11,978 bases of DNA from Deltaproteobacteria bacterium (GCA_003646935.1 QMLW01000019.1:1-11978), one strand, 5' to 3'; positions 1 to 7,680 are shown, numbered from the stretch's first letter. The notes: generated by a model not told the origin, from the letters alone. Numbers and translations: made by a program.

Positions 1-338
1 AAAACGTCGAGAACGGTTTGGATCTCGAGGGGTGCGAGATATATCTCCCCGGGTTACGCAAGCGACGATCAAGATCCAGGAGTGACAGTATCAAGGGTTT
101 GGGAGAGAATGAATGGTGGGTTAAGAGCCTGGCGCAGCGACTTGAAATGCCGAGAGTAACCCTTTTCTCTTGGATTCGTCGTGGCTGGGTAAGTGCCCGA
201 CGTCCGGAACAAGGTCGCTGGATCCTATGGGCCGATGCAATCGAGCTGGAACGTCTTAGGCAGCTTCGGAACGTTTCGCGTGGGCATCATACACGGATGC
301 ACAGGATCGAGAGAGTGAGCACGGCCAACAACAACTGA
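1..338 (+). CDS. C-terminal part of a probable large serine recombinase (5' end outside window)
   Basis: The frame is open to the left edge, so the TTG at 18 need not be the start and the gene is cut by the window. About 110 residues are visible. They begin with a basic stretch (RKRRSRSRS). Next is a helix-turn-helix-like segment, EWWVKSLAQRLEMPRVTLFSW, then IRRGWVSARR and a WILWADAIELERLRQLR tail. From memory, this combination (EWW, 'LA..L.MP..TL..W...GWV..R', then 'WADA.E..RLR.LR') is typical of the extreme C-terminus of large serine recombinases, where it probably helps bind DNA. The catalytic resolvase domain would lie upstream and cannot be checked. The gene ends in TGA at 336-338, and a strong Shine-Dalgarno for another start follows directly. 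It could instead be another HTH protein of a mobile element. Confidence 0.55.
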   Translation, partial: NVENGLDLEGCEIYLPGLRKRRSRSRSDSIKGLGENEWWVKSLAQRLEMPRVTLFSWIRRGWVSARRPEQGRWILWADAIELERLRQLRNVSRGHHTRMHRIERVSTANNN

Positions 339-350
339 AGGAGGAAACAC

Positions 351-473
351 ATGGAAAGATCAAACAATGATAGTATAGAAAGTCTTTTGCAGTATAGGTG
401 CAGTATGATTGGTTCTTTTCAATTTGCCAACGTATCATGTACAGTCACATCATCACTCCCTCATCATTCATGA
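351..473 (+). CDS. Short open frame of unknown function, possibly the 5' stub of a gene cut by an IS
   Basis: This is a 40-codon frame starting MERSNNDSIESLLQ. It lies 12 bases after the recombinase stop and has a near-ideal Shine-Dalgarno (GGAGG at 341-345, with the spacer AAACAC before the ATG). The first 15 or so residues look like an ordinary hydrophilic N-terminus. After that the sequence becomes Ser/Cys-rich and low in information, and it overlaps the minus-strand transposase remnant. My reading is that the true gene continued once and was truncated around 390-445 when mobile DNA was inserted. I do not recognise the protein. Confidence 0.3.
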   Translation: MERSNNDSIESLLQYRCSMIGSFQFANVSCTVTSSLPHHS

Positions 474-742
474 AGCTCTCTGGCAGTGTGGTGATAATCC
501 ATACCACCTCTCCTTTGTCATTACGGCATACAATCAGCCGTGCCAGCATCCCCCTTGGCTTTCTTTATAGACCACGGCTTGTTGCTTTTCGTTTTCTCGC
601 TCGGAGGCACAGGAATCTGGATGTGCATGCTGTAACAGCCCTCCTCAGGAACCAGCTCTTCAAACTCCGCAACGTTTATGAACTGCCTCTTGGGTGTTTT
701 CCTTGGTTTCTTCTTCCTCGCTTTTCAAACGATTATCTTCAC
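445..742 (-). pseudogene. Minus-strand remnant of a probable transposase, frameshifted
   Basis: Read on the minus strand, 742 down to 521 gives a basic stretch (KARKKKPRKTPKR), then FINVAEFEELVPEEGCYSM and HIQIPVPPSEKTKSNK. It stops at TAA 523-521. In another frame, 549-445 gives MLARLIVCRNDKGEVVWIIT followed by TLPESFMNDE. The two pieces read as one broken protein with a frameshift near 550-570. Charged, organised protein-like sequence appears on this strand, while the plus-strand frame over the same bases is rich in Ser, Phe, Leu and His without domain character. I cannot name the family. It may belong with the ISNCY-type N-terminus just upstream or be a second element joined to it. Confidence 0.4.
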
Positions 743-922
743 TCACTGGCCATCTATACGTGTGATGATTTCTCTACCGTAGTTCCTCAGGATCCAGCTG
801 GCATAGTTTCGTTTGTACTTGGTCAACTGGATAAACTCATCCAATACTTTACCTTTTGCTTTCTTAGAGGATATTTGGTACCTGCTTACTACTTCTTTTG
901 TAACTGCCTTTTTCTGTCCCAT
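743..922 (-). pseudogene. N-terminal fragment of an ISNCY/IS1202-type integrase-like transposase
   Basis: The minus-strand ATG at 922-920 opens a 59-codon frame. It begins MGQKKAVTKEVVSRYQ and includes SSKKAKGKVLDEFIQLTKYK and RNYASWILRNYG. This matches my memory of the N-terminus of the IS1202/ISNCY group of integrase-core transposases, which begin with a 'K..sKKEKG.iLDEF..LTgY.R.YA..vLr' helix-turn-helix segment. The frame ends at TGA 745-743 after RIDGQ. Translation continues past this stop and a second TGA into a basic segment, so the break looks like point mutation. The DDE catalytic core is absent. A Shine-Dalgarno-like AAGGA lies upstream on the minus strand. The element is dead. Confidence 0.6.
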
Positions 923-1040
923 TGTTAGCCCAATCCTTTTGTTCCTCCTTCAAAAAGAAGTCTCTTTTGGAATCGGACAAAATAATCATTTCGTGTTTTT
1001 TTTAAATGAGGCAATAATCTGTTTTCGTGTTTTTTTAACA
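923..1040 (-). mobile_element. Probable terminal region of the ISNCY-type element
   Basis: This AT-rich stretch precedes the minus-strand transposase start. It carries two copies of a TTTCGTG-oligo(T) motif. Read on the minus strand from 1040 inward it begins TGTTAAAAAAACACGAAA. A TGT tip followed by repeated motifs just outside the transposase start fits an IS end that binds the transposase. No partner end is visible, and the exact boundary is an inference. Confidence 0.35.
989..1038 (+). repeat. Two direct copies of TTTCGTG followed by a T-run and AA
   Basis: The copies begin at 989 and 1023, so they are 34 bases apart. Each is TTTCGTG followed by a 7-8 base T-run and AA. The spacer is not repeated, so this is a spaced binding-site-like duplication, not a tandem repeat. 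The position at the outer side of a transposase remnant suggests transposase-binding sites. Confidence 0.5.
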
Positions 1041-1055
1041 ATTCAATTCGGCCAC

Positions 1056-1083
1056 TTGACAAATTCTGGGAATCAGATATAAT
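1056..1083 (+). promoter_or_regulatory. Sigma70-type promoter of the transporter operon
   Basis: There is a perfect TTGACA (-35) at 1056-1061 and a perfect TATAAT (-10) at 1078-1083, with a 16-base spacer. Transcription would start near 1090, leaving a leader of roughly 20 bases before the ATG at 1113. The promoter lies about 15 bases beyond the inferred IS end. It is the only clear promoter ahead of the operon. Confidence 0.75.
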
Positions 1084-1112
1084 TATCTAGATATATATAC
1101 AAAAAGGGCTTT

Positions 1113-2678
1113 ATGAAAAGATTCAGAATCACATGGCTGGTTTCGGTGGCTCTGCTGTCAGCTTCACTCACCTGGGCGGCAGGGCAGGCGGAGGCGAAAG
1201 CACCGGAGACAGAGGTATTGCGTGTGGCTGTGGCTACTGTACAACATTTTGAGAGCTTGGATCCTCAGCAGAATACTGCTAACGCAGGGGCGCAAGTGCT
1301 CTACAGCATTCACGACACGCTCATCCTGAGGCACCCGTATGGGCCTCCACTGAAGTTCGAGCCCGGTCTGGCTACAAGCTGGCGGTGGGTTGAGCCGATG
1401 GTCATGGAACTCAAGCTTCGGGCGGGCGTAAAATTCCACGACGGAACCACGATGAGTTCAGAAGATGTCGCTTTTTCTTTAAACCGGGTGTTCCAAAAGA
1501 AGCACCCTGATTTCGCCAAGGCTTACGGCAGGTTTTATTACAATTTCGATCGGGTCGAGATCGTGGATTCTCTGACGGTCCGTATCCATACCAAAAGGGC
1601 GGAACCGCTGGCCGAAATTCTATTATCCGAGCCTAATGCGTCTATTGTATCGAAAGCGTATGTTGAAAGAGTGGGATACGATGCTTCCAAAACCAAGCCG
1701 ATCGGCGCGGGGCCTTATAAGGTCGTATCCTTTACGCCAGCTCAGGATCTTGTGTTGGAGCGGTTCGACGACTACTGGGGCGAGAAAGCGCCGCTGAAGA
1801 GGATTCATTTTACTGTCGTGCCGGAAATCACCTCGAGAATTACCGCACTGGTCAACAAGGAGATCGACTTCATCATGCAAATCCCGCCGGATCAGGAGAA
1901 GATGCTTGAGGGGCGACCGGGGATCAAGGTGTTGGGCCACGTCTGGCCGATGTTTCACCTATATGCCCTCAATATGAACCAGCCGCCGACCAACAACCTG
2001 AAAATACGGCAGGCCATGAAGCTGGCGGTCGATCGGGAGAAGCTGGTCCAGGGGCTCTGGGGTGGAAAGGCAAAGGCCCCCAAGGCATATTATTTTCCGG
2101 ACACCTTTGGTGACAAGCCAGGACTCGAGCCCATCAAGTATGACCCGGAGAGGGCGCGACAGCTGGTCAAGGAATCCGGCTACGATGGAAAGCCCGTTCT
2201 TCTTACCTTTCTACCGGAATATTACACTTATGGCGACTTGGCAGCTCAGACAATTGCTGAGATGTGGGAGAAGGTAGGCATCCGGGTGGAGTTGCGGGCG
2301 GTAGAGAGCTTCTCGAACGACTACACGGGCATTAATATCCGTCCATGGTCTAATCCTATGTACTTCCCGGATCCCATGGCCGCTTTAATCAGCCACTGGT
2401 CGAATACCAGTTGGGTTGTACGTGATAAGATTTTCAATCCGACCCAGAAGCGGAATGCGCTTTTTGATAAGGTGCGTTATTCCACAGATGAGAACGAACG
2501 TTGGGAAGCCTACCGGGAGATTCTCACAATAGCAGAACAGGATGTGGCGCCGTGGCTCCTGCTCTATCAACCTTATGAGCTTTTCGCCATGCGCAGCGAC
2601 ATCGAGTGGAAAGTCCCCAATATGTACAGGCCTTACCTTCTCTCCTTCCGGGCCGGACAGATCGGGTTCAAGAAGTAA
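1113..2678 (+). CDS. ABC transporter substrate-binding protein, family 5 (DppA/OppA type)
   Basis: This is the periplasmic or surface solute receptor of an ATP-driven importer; family members bind peptides, nickel, opines or oligosaccharides. The protein has 521 residues, usual for the family. Residues 1-28 form a signal peptide with basic MKRFR, a hydrophobic core and a probable cleavage after an Ala-x-Ala type site in AAGQAEA. There is no lipobox cysteine. Family landmarks include 'LDPQQ', LRAGVKFHDGTTMSSEDVAF near residue 105, PIGAGPYKVVSF near 198, and QAMKLAVDREKLVQGLWGG near 300. The ATG has only a weak, close AAAAAGGG at 1101-1108, but the signal peptide fixes the start. It is the first gene after the promoter and is followed by a terminator-like hairpin, as expected for a receptor made in excess over its permease. 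The substrate cannot be predicted. The downstream enzymes suggest a sugar-derived or conjugated compound rather than plain peptides. Confidence 0.9.
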   Translation: MKRFRITWLVSVALLSASLTWAAGQAEAKAPETEVLRVAVATVQHFESLDPQQNTANAGAQVLYSIHDTLILRHPYGPPLKFEPGLATSWRWVEPMVMELKLRAGVKFHDGTTMSSEDVAFSLNRVFQKKHPDFAKAYGRFYYNFDRVEIVDSLTVRIHTKRAEPLAEILLSEPNASIVSKAYVERVGYDASKTKPIGAGPYKVVSFTPAQDLVLERFDDYWGEKAPLKRIHFTVVPEITSRITALVNKEIDFIMQIPPDQEKMLEGRPGIKVLGHVWPMFHLYALNMNQPPTNNLKIRQAMKLAVDREKLVQGLWGGKAKAPKAYYFPDTFGDKPGLEPIKYDPERARQLVKESGYDGKPVLLTFLPEYYTYGDLAAQTIAEMWEKVGIRVELRAVESFSNDYTGINIRPWSNPMYFPDPMAALISHWSNTSWVVRDKIFNPTQKRNALFDKVRYSTDENERWEAYREILTIAEQDVAPWLLLYQPYELFAMRSDIEWKVPNMYRPYLLSFRAGQIGFKK

Positions 2679-2685
2679 GGCTAAC

Positions 2686-2701
2686 ACTGTTCGAAAACAG
2701 T
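2686..2701 (+). other. Small hairpin just after the binding-protein gene
   Basis: ACTGTT and AACAGT pair over a CGAA loop, giving a 6-bp stem immediately upstream of the larger terminator-like stem. It may protect the 3' end of the receptor mRNA. It is short enough to be chance. Confidence 0.35.
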
Positions 2702-2740
2702 AAAGACAGCCAGACGTATAATCCGGCTGTCTTTTAGGTT
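2702..2740 (+). terminator. Intrinsic terminator or attenuator between receptor and permease genes
   Basis: AAAGACAGCC (2702-2711) pairs perfectly with GGCTGTCTTT (2725-2734), forming a 10-bp stem with a 13-base loop. The 3' arm ends in a short T tract (2732-2735), with more Ts at 2739-2742. No clear new promoter is seen before the permease gene at 2774, so partial read-through is likely. This would set a high receptor-to-permease ratio. Confidence 0.65.
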
Positions 2741-2773
2741 TTAAGGTATGTAATTACGATAGGAGGATAGCTC

Positions 2774-3698
2774 ATGGCTCGGTTTATTCTTTTACGAGTC
2801 GCAAGAGCAGTTCTTACGCTTTTTACTGTTGTCACGATTGTTTTTTTTTGCGACGCGTCTAAGCGGAAACCCTTTGGAAATCATGTGGGGAGAAGAGGCG
2901 ATTTCAGCGGAAGATTGGCAGAAAATGGAAGAATTTTACGGTTTCGATAAATCATTACCGGAGCAGTACTTTCTCTATCTGCGTTGGTTAGCTCGGGGCG
3001 ACTTTGGTGTAAGCATCATCTTTAGGCAACCGGTCGTTGAATTGTACACCCAGGCGTTTGGCAACACGCTTAAGCTTGCTGTTTTGGCCTTGCCCCTGAG
3101 CGTCTTTGTTGGAATACCGCTCGGTATCATCGGTGTGCTCAAGCGGCGTTCGCTCGCCGGCCGTCTTGCTATGACGTTCGCCTTCATTGGTTACGCCGTG
3201 CCGAATTTTATTTTGGCAATTACCTTCATATTAGTCTTCAGTTTCACTCTAAAAATACTTCCGAGTATGGGAGATGCGACCGTGTGGCATTTCATCATAC
3301 CAACGATCATGCTAAGCACGGGAACGACTGCGGCGCTGGCACGCTACACGCGAAGCACGATGCTCGACGTTTTATCTCAGGATTACGTGCGAACAGCGCG
3401 GGCTAAGGGGCTCTCAGAACGGATCGTCATTTTTAAACATGTATTGCGCAACGTGCTGATTCCCGTGGTGACGGTTATTGGCCTACAGGTTCCAACCCTG
3501 GTAGGCGGATCGATGATCGTAGAAACGATTTTTTCCTGGCCGGGGATAGATCGGTTAATTATCGGTTCTGTGCTCAATCGGGACTATCCGCTTCTGGAAT
3601 TCGGCGTCCTTTTTATTGGGAGTATTGTAGTCATTGTCAACATCTTCGCGGACATCCTTTATGTTCTCATCGATCCCCGAATTCAGGTGGAGGCATGA
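2774..3698 (+). CDS. ABC transporter permease, DppB type, with a 1-base frameshift in a T9 run
   Basis: This is an inner-membrane permease that pairs with the DppC-type protein encoded next. The proper start is ATG 2774, with AGGAGG at 2761-2766 seven bases upstream. It gives MARFILLRVARAVLTLFTVV, the expected first membrane helix. At the T9 run (2841-2849) this frame fails. The protein continues one frame over as ATRLSGNPLEIMWGEEAI, then periplasmic and membrane segments, then the EAA loop (DYVRTARAKGLSERIVIFKH), ending at TGA 3696-3698. With eight Ts the gene would read VFFATRLSGNP without a break and encode 307 residues, normal for the family. A TTG at 2829 could start the downstream frame, but it has no ribosome site and would lose the first helix. 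This is a sequencing error, a phase-variable or slippage-corrected tract, or a real mutation. The gene abuts the next permease with 3 bases between. Confidence 0.85.
2841..2849 (+). repeat. T9 homopolymer inside the permease gene
   Basis: Nine consecutive Ts follow GATTG in the 3' part of the first membrane-helix codons. Eight Ts would keep the reading frame. Runs of this length are prone to polymerase slippage, and also to base-calling error. Confidence 0.9.
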
Positions 3699-3701
3699 TA
3701 T

Positions 3702-4664
3702 ATGGCTGAAAAAGAGCTAAAGATCGACGAGGGAGATAAGCCGCTCTCCCTGAACGGAGGCGCATCGAAAGAGGCCGCTGTATCCGTGTTGCCACCAAGC
3801 GCTACTGTCGCCAAGATCAGTCTCTGGAAAAGAATCTTAGATATTCCGCTGAGCGTTCGGCTCTGTCTTATTATAATTATTATCATGGCCTTCGCCGCGG
3901 TCTTTGCTCCCTGGGTTGTCCCATACGATCCCAACGTGACAAATATTATGGAGCGCAATGCACCACCCTCTTTGATTAAAGGAGAAAGGATCGGACATCT
4001 TTTCGGCATTGACCAGTTGGGACGTGACATACTGAGTCGCTGCGTTTATGGGCTGCGTGTGAGCGTTGGGATCTCCCTGGTTTGTATGGTCATAGGTTCC
4101 CTGGTTGGAGTCACGCTGGGTGTCATCAGCGGACTTCTGGGAGGGTGGGTAGACCGTATCGTTGCAATTCTCGTCGACTTCCAACTTGCTGTACCATACA
4201 TACTTATGGTTTTACTTGGTATTATAGCATTTGGATTTGGCATTCCGGTCCTTGTAGGACTAATCGGTTTTATAAGGTGGAAAACCCATACCCGCCTCAT
4301 TCGAGGACAGGTGCTGTCTATCCGGGAAAGCCCTTTCGTCGAAGCAGCAAGGGCACTCGGTGGCTCAAACTTTCAGATTGCTATCCGCCACATACTACCG
4401 AATATCGCTTCCATGCTCATTGTCCTACTGACGATGAACTTTCCGCGTATACTCCTGCTAGAATCTAGCTTGTCCTTTCTGGGTATTGGAGTACAGCCGC
4501 CGACTGCGTCTCTTGGCCGCATGGTTGGCGAAGGCCGGAACTACATGGCCTCCGCCTGGTGGATCGTAATACCGCCGTCTGGATTCATCGTTCTCATCAC
4601 GCTCTGTATGCAAATAATCGGAGACTGGCTGCGTGATGTGTTCGACGTTCGCCTAGAGAGGTGA
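3702..4664 (+). CDS. ABC transporter permease, DppC type
   Basis: This is the second membrane subunit of the importer, 320 residues. It has an unusually long hydrophilic N-terminal tail of about 45 residues before the first membrane helix (VRLCLIIIIIMAFAAVFAP, about 52-70). The family motif HLFGIDQLGRDILSR follows at about 99-113. Several membrane segments come next, then the EAA loop EAARALGGSNFQIAIRHILP at 204-223, which contacts the ATPases. The C-terminal part has LSFLGIGVQPPTASLG and ends IGDWLRDVFDVRLER, standard for DppC/OppC. The ATG has GGTGGAGG at 3687-3693, 8 bases upstream, and the gene begins 3 bases after the preceding stop. It ends in TGA, with seven bases before the ATPase start. 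I see no disruption. Confidence 0.9.
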   Translation: MAEKELKIDEGDKPLSLNGGASKEAAVSVLPPSATVAKISLWKRILDIPLSVRLCLIIIIIMAFAAVFAPWVVPYDPNVTNIMERNAPPSLIKGERIGHLFGIDQLGRDILSRCVYGLRVSVGISLVCMVIGSLVGVTLGVISGLLGGWVDRIVAILVDFQLAVPYILMVLLGIIAFGFGIPVLVGLIGFIRWKTHTRLIRGQVLSIRESPFVEAARALGGSNFQIAIRHILPNIASMLIVLLTMNFPRILLLESSLSFLGIGVQPPTASLGRMVGEGRNYMASAWWIVIPPSGFIVLITLCMQIIGDWLRDVFDVRLER

Positions 4665-4671
4665 GGATTCC

Positions 4672-5694
4672 ATGCAATCAGCGTTACTTGAGGTCAATGA
4701 CCTGAAGATAGAGTTTATGATGCGTACGGGGACTGTCCGAGCCGTGCAGGGCATCAGTTTCCAACTCCAGAGGGGGGAAACGGTCTGTTTGGTGGGGGAG
4801 ACAGGCTCAGGTAAAAGCGTAACAGCTCTCTCTATTATTGGGCTCGTCGGTACGGGAGGACGTTCACACAACGTGCGTATCGAAGGCGATATTGTCTATC
4901 GGCCAAACAAAACCAAAGAATACCATATGCTAGAGCTGTTTCCTGAGGAGATGCGCTCCCTTCGTGGCCGGGAAATCTCGATGATTTTCCAGGAACCAAT
5001 GACCTGTATGAACCCTGTTTTCACGGTGGGCAACCAGATTGCTGAAGTTGTGATTCGCCATGAAGCGACGAAAACCAAACACGAAGCTTTAAGGATTGCC
5101 CGGGAGATGATCCAGTCGGTGGGAATTCCGGAAGCAGAATTGCGACTCAAATCCTTTCCGCATCAACTTTCGGGGGGCATGCGGCAGCGAATCATGATTG
5201 CCATGGCTCTTGCCTGCCGTCCAGCAATACTGATTGCCGATGAGCCGACTGCGGCACTTGATGTGACAATCCAGGCTCAGATTCTGAATCTTATCCAAAG
5301 GCTTCAATCGGAGTTGGGTACATCCGTGCTGTTCATCACTCACGATCTGGGCGTCGTGGCCCAGATTGCCGACCGGGTGGTTGTTATGTACGCGGGCCGG
5401 GATGTCGAGACCGGTACGGTGGATGAGATCTTTCATAGTCCATTACACCCTTATACGAAGAGCCTTTTGATGTCCATCCCGAGGCTCTGCAAGCCTGGAG
5501 AGAAACCGGAGAGGCTGACGCCCATCGGCGGCACGGTCCCTAATCCTGCTGACTTGCCTCCGGGATGCGCGTTTCATCCGCGGTGCCTATGGGCTACAGA
5601 CGCCCGCTGCAGCCGGGAGGAGCCGGAAGTCGAGGTTTCGGATACCGGCCATTCGGTAAGGTGCTGGCGCTGGCGTGATTTACAGGAGGTGTAG
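4672..5694 (+). CDS. ABC transporter ATP-binding protein, DppD/OppD type
   Basis: This is a cytoplasmic ATPase subunit of 340 residues that energises import together with the F-type subunit. Walker A is GETGSGKS at 42-49, the Q-loop IFQEP is at 105-109, the signature LSGGMRQ is at 166-172, Walker B ILIADEP is at 186-192, and the switch His is H224. The C-terminal oligopeptide/dipeptide transporter extension has HPYTKSLL and four cysteines (C299, C305, C313, C331) in the GCAFHPRC context. In related DppD proteins I recall cysteines of this kind binding an iron-sulfur cluster, so that could apply here. AGGTGAGG precedes the ATG. The gene ends in TAG at 5692-5694, and its last base overlaps a possible GTG start of the next gene. 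Confidence 0.92.
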   Translation: MQSALLEVNDLKIEFMMRTGTVRAVQGISFQLQRGETVCLVGETGSGKSVTALSIIGLVGTGGRSHNVRIEGDIVYRPNKTKEYHMLELFPEEMRSLRGREISMIFQEPMTCMNPVFTVGNQIAEVVIRHEATKTKHEALRIAREMIQSVGIPEAELRLKSFPHQLSGGMRQRIMIAMALACRPAILIADEPTAALDVTIQAQILNLIQRLQSELGTSVLFITHDLGVVAQIADRVVVMYAGRDVETGTVDEIFHSPLHPYTKSLLMSIPRLCKPGEKPERLTPIGGTVPNPADLPPGCAFHPRCLWATDARCSREEPEVEVSDTGHSVRCWRWRDLQEV

Positions 5695-5699
5695 TGGTG
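5684..5699 (+). promoter_or_regulatory. Ribosome-binding site that favours GTG 5697 over GTG 5694
   Basis: AGGAGG lies at 5684-5689, inside the 3' end of the preceding gene. Two consecutive GTG codons follow, at 5694 and 5697. The first has only 4 bases of spacing and the second has 7, the better distance. The difference is one residue, and both imply translational coupling. Confidence 0.55.
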
Positions 5700-6770
5700 G
5701 GAGCCGAGTACATACTTGAAGCAACGCACCTGAGTACGTGGTTTCCCGTTAAAAGCAGCCTCGGAGCGCAGAAGAGGAGTCAGGTTAAAGCTGTGGATGA
5801 CGTCACTCTCTCCATTCGAAGTGGAGAAGTCCTGGGTCTCGTTGGAGAATCCGGATCGGGAAAAACCACCTTCGGCCGTACTATCCTTCAGCTCGTCAAG
5901 CCGACATCGGGCTCGGTGCGCTTTAAAGGCAGAGAACTGACTGTGCTGAAAAAGAAAGATCTGAAGCCCATTCGACGGGAAATGCAGATTATTTTTCAGG
6001 ACCCCTATAGCTCTCTCGATTCCCGAATGAATATAGGAAATATTATCGCTGAAGGGCTTCTCATCCATCGAATAGGAACAAAGAAGGAGAGGCAGGATCG
6101 GGTGGCTGAACTCCTGTATCTGGTTGGTCTGGCTCCTGAATACGCGTTGCGCTACCCGCATGAGTTTTCCGGCGGCCAGCGGCAACGGATCTCTATAGCC
6201 CGAGCGCTTGCGGTGAATCCCATGTTTATCGTTGCGGACGAACCTGTTTCATCGCTCGATGTGTCGGTGCGGGCTCAGATCATCAATCTTCTCTGTGACC
6301 TCAGGATGAAGCTGAGCCTCACAATCCTGTTCATCGCCCATGATCTTTCCGTCATTCAGCACATTTCGGACAGGGTGGCGGTTATGTACTTGGGACGTGT
6401 CATGGAAGTGGCGAAAACGGAATCGCTTTATAATAATCCGAAACATCCCTACACTATAGCCTTAATGGACGCCATACCCATATCCGATTCGCGATCAAGA
6501 AGGCCATTCAATGTAATTGAGGGCGATATTCCCAGTCCGATCAACCCACCCTCCGGATGCGTTTTTCGTACCCGTTGCCCAAAAGCGGTGCCGGAGTGTG
6601 CGTCCGTTATTCTGGAGCTTAGAGAAATCGGGCCCGAGCGAACCGTAGCATGCATTCGAGCACAGAATGACTGCTTCTGCTGGGGGCCTTCAGGTGCCTC
6701 GGTAATAGTGAAAACACTTTTCGTGAATTACTCAGAAGGGCCGCAAGCAAAGGCCTCAAATGAAAGATAG
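5694..6770 (+). CDS. ABC transporter ATP-binding protein, DppF/OppF type
   Basis: This is the second ATPase subunit of the importer, 358 residues. Walker A is GESGSGKT at 51-58, the Q-loop FQDPYSSLD is at 101-109, the signature FSGGQRQ is at 158-164, Walker B FIVADEP is at 178-184, and the switch His is H216. The C-terminal family extension has HPYTIALM and cysteines C289, C295, C302 and C320 in the [10 protein letters not shown] context. After the usual end (about TVACIRAQ) there is an extra tail of about 35 residues, starting [10 protein letters not shown] and ending QAKASNER, that I do not recognise as conserved. The stop is TAG at 6768-6770. If that TAG were read as an amino acid, the frame would end at TGA 6810-6812, overlapping the next ATG as ATGA. 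The alternative starts GTG 5694 and GTG 5697 are both possible. Confidence 0.92.
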   Translation: MVGAEYILEATHLSTWFPVKSSLGAQKRSQVKAVDDVTLSIRSGEVLGLVGESGSGKTTFGRTILQLVKPTSGSVRFKGRELTVLKKKDLKPIRREMQIIFQDPYSSLDSRMNIGNIIAEGLLIHRIGTKKERQDRVAELLYLVGLAPEYALRYPHEFSGGQRQRISIARALAVNPMFIVADEPVSSLDVSVRAQIINLLCDLRMKLSLTILFIAHDLSVIQHISDRVAVMYLGRVMEVAKTESLYNNPKHPYTIALMDAIPISDSRSRRPFNVIEGDIPSPINPPSGCVFRTRCPKAVPECASVILELREIGPERTVACIRAQNDCFCWGPSGASVIVKTLFVNYSEGPQAKASNER

Positions 6771-6808
6771 AGCAGAGCATCAAAGTATAAAGACAAGAGG
6801 AGTTACAT

Positions 6809-7669
6809 ATGAGCACGGAGAACGGATTCTATACTGTTGAGGAAATCAAAGAACGCGTGTCGATGTCTACGGTTGTATTTTGGAAATACCGTCCCATCGG
6901 AGAACGAACACTTGGGGAACTGGCGCGAAACGGGATCACGCGGATTGAGTTGTTGGAGAGCCCCGAGCAGTTCGATATGGCAGATGCGCGATCGATGAGA
7001 TATATCGCCGATATCTGCAGAGCATGCGGCATTCAGATTGTCGCCTACCACGCCCACCGTACTAACTTCGCTTTCTTGGATACAGAAGAAAAACGGAAAG
7101 CTGAGGTGGACCGCTGTCGGCGGCAGATCGACACCATGCTAGAATGGGGTGGCAAAGTCTGGGGATCGCACGCCACGACGATGAACGGAACTCTGCAAAA
7201 GAGCTACGAGGATCTCGCTCGCCATATTGAAGGCACGGATGTGAGCATCGCAATTGAGAACTTCAAGGCTGAGGAGTATTGGGTTGAAAAGCGGGTAACC
7301 TTTCTCGACAAGATAGATCACCCTCAAGTAGGCATGATCCTTGACGTCGGCCACGTGAGAAACAAGGAAGGGATCAATCCGATGACTGTTCCGGGAGGCC
7401 CGACTGCTGTGCTTGATATGTGCCAAAAGCGATTATGCTGGATTCACCTTCATGGCTTCAAGGATGATGTAGATCACTTTCCCCCCTTTGCTGAAGGGGA
7501 CACCATGCAGTGGGTAGAAATATTCCGAATGCTTCGTAAGATCGGATACTCGGGCAATTTCAATTTCGAGCCAAAGGGGGAGCCCATACATTTCAACACG
7601 ATTGAGGAAACGGCGAAGGCACCCATGCGTATCGTTGAATTGGAGGCCAGGACTCCAAAGATCGGTTAA
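6809..7669 (+). CDS. Sugar-phosphate isomerase/epimerase-like TIM-barrel protein (xylose isomerase-like)
   Basis: This is a 286-residue cytoplasmic protein of the AP-endonuclease-2/xylose-isomerase-like superfamily, whose members use a divalent metal to isomerise or epimerise sugars or to act on related compounds. Likely metal ligands are E150 (IAIENFK), D179 and H182 (GMILDVGHV), H213 and H215 (WIHLHGFKDD), and E254 (FNFEPKG). An early strand has IVAYHAHRTNFAF. The long acidic loop after HLHGFKDD (VDHFPPFAEGDTMQW) fits the superfamily's 'DeH.pPG.G..dw' region. The start ATG has AGAGGAG at 6796-6802 with good spacing. It follows the ATPase gene by 38 bases and precedes the PHP gene by 11, so it is probably co-transcribed with the importer. 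The exact reaction is unknown. Confidence 0.8.
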   Translation: MSTENGFYTVEEIKERVSMSTVVFWKYRPIGERTLGELARNGITRIELLESPEQFDMADARSMRYIADICRACGIQIVAYHAHRTNFAFLDTEEKRKAEVDRCRRQIDTMLEWGGKVWGSHATTMNGTLQKSYEDLARHIEGTDVSIAIENFKAEEYWVEKRVTFLDKIDHPQVGMILDVGHVRNKEGINPMTVPGGPTAVLDMCQKRLCWIHLHGFKDDVDHFPPFAEGDTMQWVEIFRMLRKIGYSGNFNFEPKGEPIHFNTIEETAKAPMRIVELEARTPKIG

Positions 7670-7680
7670 AGGAAGTCTAA

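Noticed and set aside
398..928. A 176-codon plus-strand open frame
   Set aside because: It has no domain character and is the antisense of a recognisable transposase N-terminus and other charged coding remnants on the minus strand.
813..1082. An 89-codon plus-strand open frame running into the promoter
   Set aside because: It is antisense to the transposase start, crosses the IS-end repeats and overlaps the -35 and -10 boxes. There is no ribosome site.
2829..3698. TTG 2829 as the true permease start
   Set aside because: There is no Shine-Dalgarno, and the first membrane helix would be lost. The ATG at 2774 with AGGAGG and family-like N-terminal sequence is in the adjacent frame and joins at the T9 run.
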